64,000 nucleotides of DNA from Triparma columacea. Its lineage: Eukaryota > Sar > Bolidophyceae > Parmales > Triparmaceae. Where the stretch lies: assembly GCA_030267965.1 (NCBI GenBank), contig BRYA01000246.1:767-64766 (forward strand), in the 5' to 3' direction. The notes under the pieces are model-generated. The model was not told the origin of the DNA. It saw only the letters and a program-made list of their open reading frames with translations, and searched no databases. The stretch's first letter is position 1. Each line of letters opens with the position of its first letter. This document shows positions 57,801-64,000 of the stretch, piece by piece. The position numbers were made by a program, and so were the translations under genes.

Positions 57801-60722
57801 GGTGGGAGTAGTGGACCACGAGCGCAGTCAGGAGGTTATAAGGGACGGGGGAAGACTTCGCGGCGGTATTCTGTGTGAATGCGAGGTAATGTGATGCGGA
57901 CCGAGAGCGAAAGTGTGAGTTCGTGAGGGCAAAGGGCTGGCTTGCTCGGGTGACCCCTCCCTCCTCCTCACCTTGGCCCTTGCAGAGGAATTCGGGGGCG
58001 GCTTGGGTAGAGCAATTTGCTGGTGCACGGGCGTAGGTCGGTTCGACGTCGTGTTAGTCGACGGTCCCGTCGCTGAGTCCATCGAGAAGTTGATGTGCAT
58101 GGAGGTCCTTGAACTTGAGAGAGGACGGTCCGACTTCGGAGACTCGGCATCAACGCCCTCTGAGATACCACTGGCCTTGTTGTCGTTGCCATTCGTTTTG
58201 TTATTAGTCTTCATAGTGAGCCTCCTACGGATGGAGGACGCGATACCCTTTCCGCCCTCGTTTCCCCCGTCGTTGTCATCAGACTTCCCATTGTCGGAGC
58301 TTTCGCGACGTTTGGTTTTCCCCTCATCCTTCTTTTTCTTGACGCTGTAGACATCCTCATTTCGATTATCCAGAAGGGCCTCTTGGATCTTGTTCTCGAT
58401 AATTTCCGTCCCTTCGTCATCTAGGCGTTTGATTTTTCTGATCCACCGTTGCCTTTGGCGGCGGGCGATCCCAACGAAGCGGACAAGGGACCATGACATA
58501 TAGGCCCAACCGGAGTACTGTGCTGAATTGAAACCAACGGCATAGTCTAAGTACGAGAGGTTGAAGATGCTGTTCCCCCTGCCTACGTAAAAGTCTGGGT
58601 TGTTGGTCTGCAGAAAAGAGTTGATTCCAACGGCCCCGTAAGCGACAAGAATCTCACACAGGACCATAGCCAGCGCGATCGCCTCGACAAGGACGTAGAC
58701 GTTGTTGATGTACGTCGCAACTGTGGGGTAGTAGCAATACTGGGAGTGGATGAGCTCCCTGTAGTTCCGCGGTCTGGAGAAGACTTCCATGAGGAGGTCC
58801 ACTACGCAAACGATGAAGGATAGGACGGTGAAGGCCATGATGGCGGAGTCCGCGTAGGCGGGAACGAAGAGGAGGCAGATCTGGTCGATCATATATAGCC
58901 AGTACGCGCAAATCGAGGAAAGGTTAACGAAGGTTAAGCTGATCTTGAAAGGAGCCTCGCCCTGAGTGAAAGCCTTGATGTTGCGCCTGATCTTGCTGTG
59001 CAGAGGGCTAGACTTCACGCACATGAGAGTCCACTTGGACGGCGAGCGAAGCGAGCCGTGGGGGGGGGGATTGGGGGGAGGTAAGCTAGGAGTATATAAA
59101 CGACTCCAACAAGCCTACGCGGACTTGTGATAAACCCTCTAAGCACAGCTTCCGCGCGACTCGAGCCCTCACCTTGGACCTCATCCTGTCGAAGAACGAC
59201 CTCAGCTTGTGGCAGTTCTTGTACTTGGTCTTGGTGAGCAGGAACTCCGACGTCGGCGACTTTTCGAGGAGCTCCTCTTTCGTGGTTGAAGTTGCCGCCG
59301 CAAAGGCAAAGGAGAAGGGCGACTGGTCTCGGTCTTCTAGCGGGGAGGGTGGGGGGTTGTGGCCCGGGTCGTGCTCGTACAGCGACTGCTTGAGGTCGTG
59401 CGCTGCGGAGGACTCGGATATTGGGATCATGTCGCCCATGAGGCCCTCGCCCCTGCAAATCTCGTTGTTGTCGAGGCGACGGACGCTGTAGTAAGGGGTG
59501 TGCTCGTCGTAGTGGATGCGCTCGACTTGGCAGAGAGTGTAGCAGTAGGGGGGCTTGTTGAGCTCCTTCTCCCTCGCAATCCTGTCTTTAATGGCCTTCC
59601 TCTTTTCCCTTTGGGGGGCGACGAGCGAAGCGAGTCGCGGAAGGGGTTGGTGTGTTATTGGGATGTTAGTGGGGAGTGGGGTGGTTAGGTTTGTGCGTTG
59701 AGCGAGTGTCCTTGCGAGCGAGTGTCGTTGCGAGCGAGTGTCCTTGCGAGCGAGTGTCGTTGCGAGCGAGTGTCCTTGCTCGCAGCAGCACTTTTCCCCA
59801 TCTTTCACCAGTCTCACCTTTTCTCTCTCTTCCAGCAGGAGCTATCACACGCGTTGCAGTTCGTGTCGCCCCCCTCCCTCTCATCAATGGCTTCGAGGAT
59901 TGAAGAGGCTATCTCCTCAGGCCTGCCATGCTTGTTGACTGGGAAGTCTACGTCGAGGGAGAGGAGCATCTGACTGCTGACCGTTGCTACGACGACTCCA
60001 GTGTCATCCTCAGTAACGACCGTCTTGGTGCCGCTAGCCGTGCTTAAACGCTGGAGCCGGCGAGCGAAGCGAGCCGTGGGGGGGGGGGATTGGGGGGAGG
60101 TAAGCTAGGAGTATATAAACGACTCCAACAAGCCTACGCGGACTTGTGATAAACCCTCTAAGCACAGCTTCCGCGCGACTCGAGCCCTCACCTTGTCATG
60201 CTTGCTAGTTGAGTTAACCTGAACCCCTCGACTCTCCAAGCTCAATTTCCTCTGATGGGGGGAGGAGAACGCATCCGGGCCTTGCAGGTCGTCAACTCCC
60301 CAGATGGAGTCCGAAAGCGTGAGGAGTACAAAGTCACCCGCTCTGAACGATATGCTCTTCTTCGTTGTGTGCCTCCTGCTGTTCGCGTTGTCAACCTTGC
60401 TGCGGGGCGTCCCGGGACCGGTGAAAATAGAGCTCGGGGCATGGGTCTTGTAGTTGGGCGTGAATACAACACCGTTAGGTTTGGGAGATGGAGAACCAGA
60501 GGTGATTGCGCTCTCCCCCTCAACACCGTCCCCCAAGCCACTAAATGTTATTGAGGGACGCGGGCTCTTGCTTTTGCGGCGTACGTTAGATATTGCAGAC
60601 AATGGCGATAGGATAGAATGAGGTGACGACTGCTTGGAGGAGTGATCATTGTTAATTCCACTTGAACTTCCATTTACTTCTGACCACTCAATGTGCACGT
60701 CATCATCATGAGATGTGTCCAT
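54833..60722 (-). CDS. Multipass membrane protein with degenerate class III cyclase domain
   Basis: About nine exons; first exons 60722-60192, 60050-59818, 59608-59173 and from 59033. After a soluble Ser/Pro-rich N-terminus come several hydrophobic segments (for example YWLYMIDQICLLFVPAYADS, VLSFIVCVVDLLMEVF, AIALAMVLCEILVAYGAVG), then a luminal-type loop and another helix (TLLLIMLWIFSGVL). The C-terminal part has a nucleotide-cyclase fold: FAFVEIHEFDRLISCL, NKNLGASFLMVWKIGD, FELEISIGMSAGWAIEGAVG, KVDATYLSPHVNNAARLM and a tail ending in NDGPSLALIEYMEK. The Asn and Arg of VNNAARLM are kept. The two metal-binding Asp positions read Glu (FVEI) and Ala (GAS). It may be a regulatory pseudo-cyclase or have altered metal use. 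Introns 1 and 2 are almost identical to each other. Confidence 0.7.
59034..59172 (-). mobile_element. Introner-like intron, copy 2
   Basis: Phase 0 intron (139 bp) after a Lys AAG codon. From the GTGAGG donor to the CTCGCTTCGCTCGCCG near the acceptor, it is identical to intron 1 at 60051-60191 apart from one G in a homopolymer (10 versus 11 G). Only the last few bases before the acceptor differ. Neighbouring exons are unrelated, so the intron itself was copied. Confidence 0.8.
59701..59780. repeat. 16-bp tandem repeat in cyclase intron 3
   Basis: Five copies of AGCGAGTGTCCTTGCG, with alternating C and G at one position, so a 32-bp higher-order unit. On the transcribed strand the unit contains CACTCGCT, akin to the CTCGCTTCGCTC motif at intron ends. 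Confidence 0.9.
60051..60191 (-). mobile_element. Introner-like intron, copy 1
   Basis: Phase 0 intron (141 bp), after AAG (Lys) of the exon ending STSKHDK. It shares a 133-134-bp block with copy 2 (60058-60191 versus 59040-59172), containing GTGAGGGCTCGAG, TATATACTCC, a poly-C tract and CGGCTCGCTTCGCTCGCCG. Confidence 0.8.
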
Positions 60723-61267
60723 TATTTAGCTGTGTCGAAAGTGAAAGGGGTGGAGAATTGTGTTGAGAAATGTTGAGAATGTGTTTTTGACGATGATTGT
60801 GTTGAGAATGTGTGAATTTGTTTGAGAATGTGTTTGAGAAGGTTCACAGAAATGTTTTGACTGGCGATTGTTAGCAACAACAACAAGCTCTGTGAATCGA
60901 GCCTGTTGGTTAAATAATACCACAAAGAAGGTGCAAAAAGGGAAGCCCAAAATGGAAGCCCAAAATGGAAGCCCAAAAGTTTCTGGGTTTTGGAAGTTCT
61001 ACATGTACAGTAGGATCCATTTTTGAGTTGAACTCCAAAACTTCAGCTCTGACCAGACCCTTGCTTTCTGTCCCTTTTTTTCCTTTCTCGCTCCCTTGCG
61101 CTCAGAAAATTGTACTCTACGTCATCAGAAATACGCAATCAAGCAACCACTTTGTTTTTACAGCCGCTTTAGACTTTCTACACCTGATTTAGTAAAATAG
61201 AAAAAAAAAAGAACCGTACCATCTGCTCTTCAAGATTGCCCAGAATATCGACTTGTGCGACACGAAC
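60723..61267. other. Divergent intergenic region with short repeats
   Basis: Contains repeated TTGAGAATGTGT-type units (60760-60850) and three copies of GGAAGCCCAAAAT near 60940-60980. No gene seen. Confidence 0.4.
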
Positions 61268-62227
61268 ATGAAGCGTCGTTCAATATTTCAAGGCTTAAAC
61301 ATCGCTGGGAGGTATGAGGATACCGCTGTACTGCCACAATCAGCTTACAGCCAACCAATTGAGCTCCAATCAAGTGACTCTCTCGAATCTTTGTTTCAGA
61401 GCAAAGGTTCAGTCGAAGCAGACCCCTCGCGCCCACCTCACCCGGTCTCGTGCCTTCGAAAATCGGCCCGTCCTTCATCCGCTCAATCGTCTCCAAAGCG
61501 GACGTATTTCAGTGCCCACATCAGCAAGGTGATCAGCACCTCCTCGTCTGACTCTGGCTGGTGGACTTCAGCAGAGCTGAGGGCGTTCAGGGAGCGCGTG
61601 AGGAATGATTCGAAACTTGCGACACACATGAGGAGGAATAGAGCCAACTCCGTTGACGCAAACTACGACTACGATGAGGAGGACAAGCATTGGTTAAAAA
61701 ATTTCTTGGGGACAGCAACGAACAAGAGGAAAGAGACCTCACCGCCGTCTAACCCGCAGCAGCCTCCAAACACGAGGCAATCATCATCTAGTCGCCCACC
61801 TTCTCCACTTCCTCCCCTGCTAGAGTTGACGAGTGAAACGGAGAAGAGCGTTGGCACCCTGAAGATATCTCCCCCCCTCCCTGTCAAGGTTGACTTCGTC
61901 CTCATTGCCTCCCAAGAGCCCGTCATCTGTCTTCTCCTCACCGAGCACATCGTCTCCCTCTACCCCTCCATCGCCCGTTCCAACATCTACGTAATATCCA
62001 GCCTCACCCAAAAGCTCACTCGCGACATTCCCTTTGACGTCGTCTTCGTCGAGTCCTCCTTCTCAAACTCACACCTCATAGGAGCATACTACCGTCACAG
62101 CCACCCCAAGACCCTTGTCGTCGGTCTGGATCGACCCAATTCATCTCTACGTCACCCCTCGAAAATATGCCATATGATATGGCCTCTCCCCCCCCCCCGG
62201 AGTGACGACGCGCTCAAGGCAAGGTGA
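61268..62227 (+). CDS. Unknown protein with receiver-like C-terminal domain
   Basis: Intronless frame from MKRRSIFQGLNIAG, 319 residues. The N-terminal half carries VSCLRKSARPSS, KRTYFSAHISKVIS and then GWWTSAELRAFRERV. This arrangement resembles a motif block seen in diatom proteins. The C-terminal ~110 residues have the alternating strand-helix pattern of a CheY-like receiver (KVDFVLIASQEPVICLLLTE, FDVVFVESS, KTLVVGLDRP), but the phospho-acceptor Asp and the acidic pair are not in place, so it would be a pseudo-receiver at most. A GTGAGC donor-like site sits just before the stop at 62225; it leads to an immediate stop if used. Confidence 0.6.
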   Translation: MKRRSIFQGLNIAGRYEDTAVLPQSAYSQPIELQSSDSLESLFQSKGSVEADPSRPPHPVSCLRKSARPSSAQSSPKRTYFSAHISKVISTSSSDSGWWTSAELRAFRERVRNDSKLATHMRRNRANSVDANYDYDEEDKHWLKNFLGTATNKRKETSPPSNPQQPPNTRQSSSSRPPSPLPPLLELTSETEKSVGTLKISPPLPVKVDFVLIASQEPVICLLLTEHIVSLYPSIARSNIYVISSLTQKLTRDIPFDVVFVESSFSNSHLIGAYYRHSHPKTLVVGLDRPNSSLRHPSKICHMIWPLPPPRSDDALKAR

Positions 62228-62352
62228 GCAAAAGAGGGAAGGGGGGGAGAGTGGGGGGAGGGGGGATGGGGGGGGGGGGGAATTGACCACTAGGAGCAAC
62301 GACAGGTAGACACCCTGACATGAGGATGACAAACATACGAAACATCAACGAC

Positions 62353-62374
62353 NNNNNNNNNNNNNNNNNNNNNN
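62353..62374. other. Assembly gap of 22 N
   Basis: Short N gap between the receiver-like gene and the VPS9 gene, near G-runs. No gene appears interrupted. Confidence 0.95.
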
Positions 62375-62518
62375 TTTTTCGTGGGTTGGGAAGGGGGGGG
62401 GGGGCAGGGCAAGAGAACCAAGCTTGAAGTAATTCTGTTCTGTATTTAACAGTAGCTTTTTGTGCGTTAAATGTCCACAATGTATACATATCCTCTCCCC
62501 CTTTTTCCCTTCCCTCCT

Positions 62519-64000
62519 TTACCCCATGAACCCGCTTGTCGCTAGCATTCTTTCAAGTTTGTCCACATCCTCCCCCCTCCCCTCCTCTTCCTCCTCTTCC
62601 TCTTCCTCCCTTTCGTACACGCACTCCCCGTTCTCCCCAACTTTCATAGCCTTAATGTGTTCAACAGCCGCTTCAAAGGTAGCCATATAGTACCCAGTCT
62701 CCCCAATCTTTCCCGACTCCTCAACGAGTCCGTTAACGAGGACGCAGAGGCTTACCATCCTGTCAAGCCCGCTGTTAACAACGCAGTTAATAAAGATCGG
62801 TAAGAAGTCGTCCGCCCCCAGTGACTTATCCCCAGGCCCGTCACCCGAACCTAGTCCCTCCTCCTTAAATATCTCAACGATCGCCCCCGCGCTGCTAACA
62901 ATGGCGTCCAACTTATCCTTCGGTAGCGTGCTCTTCCCGATCCCCTTCGCTAGAATTTCGCTGGCTCGGGAGTATTTGGTGGGGCTGCGGAGGGGGGGGG
63001 GAATGTTGTAGAAGGACTGGGACTGACCGTGGAGGTTGAGAACGCGAGACTTCATGAAGACGTCCTCGCGACGGTAGGCGTTTACTGTTACACGGCTGAG
63101 TATACTACGGAGGGGAACGTAGACCTGTTAAAGGGAATTGTTGATGGGGGGTGAGAGAGAAAATAAGGAGGTTTTGGGAAGTCTTGGCGGGAGGGGGTGG
63201 CAAATATTTTCCCACAGCCTTCCTCAACTTGACTCCTTCTCACCTCTGCCTCAACCTGTCTCCTGACGGCGTTCTTAATAATTTTTTCGATCCTCTCTTC
63301 ATTCATTTCCTTCCCCTTATAAACCTCCCTATCGCTAATACCCTTCAAGTCCTCCTTACACCCTTCGCTAACGACGTCGAAGAGCTGCTGGAGGAAACCT
63401 CTAACCCGTTCCAGCCCTGAGGTCGTAGCGGCCTTTAACGATTCCCTTTGAGGCTGCTTGCACATGCTCACTATCTGAGCGTTGGTAGGGAGAGAGCCCT
63501 GTGTGTGTGGGGGGGGGGGGGAAGGATATATATCAATAACGGTAAGTCCTCAGTAATGTTCATCATATGTTTGTTCTCCAGAAGATTCATGCCACCGTCA
63601 GAAGACTCGTGTGTCTTAATGCAGTAACTCTTCCCCCCCCCCACCCCCCCACACACGCACGCAAAAAAAACTACCTTCTCTCTTACCTTAACCCCAGCAA
63701 CGAATTGTCCCACCAATATATCCAACACGGGTAGTAAAAACACCCTCGCCGTATAGCACTGTACCGCTCTTCTAAGTTTGTCTTCCCTTTTCCTCTCAAT
63801 GTTCCGTCCAATTTGTATGTCGCATTGTAGGAATTCCTGTATTTTTAACATTATCTCCCTACTGCTCGGGTGTAGGTTGCTGGTGTATACTAGAGTGCTT
63901 ATCTTACGGAGGAACTTCTCTAACCCTAACCGTCTACCTTCTAAGTCGAGTTTATCCCTGCTCCCAAACAAGTTAAGACCCGTGCTGTTACTTTGCGCTT
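62519..64000 (-). CDS. VPS9-domain Rab GEF (5' end beyond window)
   Basis: Three exons visible: from the window edge (frame open through NSTGLNLFGSRDKLDLEG, donor near 63675) to an exon beginning GSLPTNAQIVSMCKQ, then an exon beginning VYVPLRSILSRVTVNAYRRE, with the stop at 62519. The last exon holds the VPS9 core: LGADDFLPIFINCVVNSGLD, LVNGLVEESG and GYYMATFEAAVEHIKAM, with the conserved Asp and Tyr/Thr positions. VPS9 proteins activate Rab5-type GTPases on endosomes. The acidic tail is EEEEEEEEGRGED-like. Which subfamily cannot be told from this part. Confidence 0.82.

Overview
This is nuclear DNA from a eukaryote with a compact genome: about 24 protein-coding genes in 64 kb, on both strands, often less than 200 bp apart. 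Many genes are cut by short spliceosomal introns (about 60-150 bp, mostly GTGAG...AG with an upstream CTAAC-like branch site). Three products start with a signal peptide followed by a transit-like stretch (28130, 34093, 50794), which points to a secondary red plastid. Together with a ciliary LRRC51-like protein and several diatom-like short motifs, this suggests a photosynthetic stramenopile, perhaps Parmales/Bolidophyceae or a pelagophyte. That placement is inference. Family calls were made from sequence motifs by eye, with no database search.

Layout. 1-5195 (-): 5' part of a giant intronless lipid-binding/membrane protein (START-like modules plus an XK-related-like tail), cut by the window edge. 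5926-13696: SKA3-like kinetochore protein (-), an unknown membrane protein (+), a Ca2+-regulated mitochondrial ATP-Mg/Pi-type carrier (-) and an unknown acidic protein (-). 14133-17916 (-): DDE transposase-like gene. 18425-27564 (-): RING/SNF2 DNA-repair-type helicase with a UIM and a Cys-rich module, then a neurochondrin-like gene. 28130-34968: small plastid membrane protein (+), DNA2 nuclease-helicase with a RanBP2-type finger (-, contains a 151-N gap) and plastid GrpE (+). 35065-43671: two-TM protein (-), ribosomal eL18 (-), APP1-like phosphatase (-), Obg GTPase with a triplicated segment (-) and YIF1 (+, with a tRNA-Arg-like sequence in its intron). 43894-50794: cold-shock-domain protein (-), armadillo-like protein (+), a nuclear-looking protein with a base-hypermodification-type HhH domain (-) and a plastid EF-hand/DUF760 protein (-). 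52048-64000: unknown Ser/Pro-rich protein (+), LRRC51 (+), a multipass class III cyclase-like protein (-), a receiver-like protein (+) and a VPS9 RabGEF (-, cut by the window edge).

There are no operons; neighbours serve unrelated housekeeping functions (replication/repair, mitosis, organelles, trafficking, signalling). Several divergent pairs share very short promoters (9901-9986, 33897-34092, 45217-45341). The most striking signal is two nearly identical introns (about 134 bp, differing by one G in a homopolymer) in unrelated exons of the cyclase-like gene, which look like a recently mobile introner-like element. Other highlights are the in-frame triplication in Obg, the eukaryotic base-modification-type protein, degenerate metal-binding positions in the cyclase domain, and the DNA2 zinc-finger fusion.
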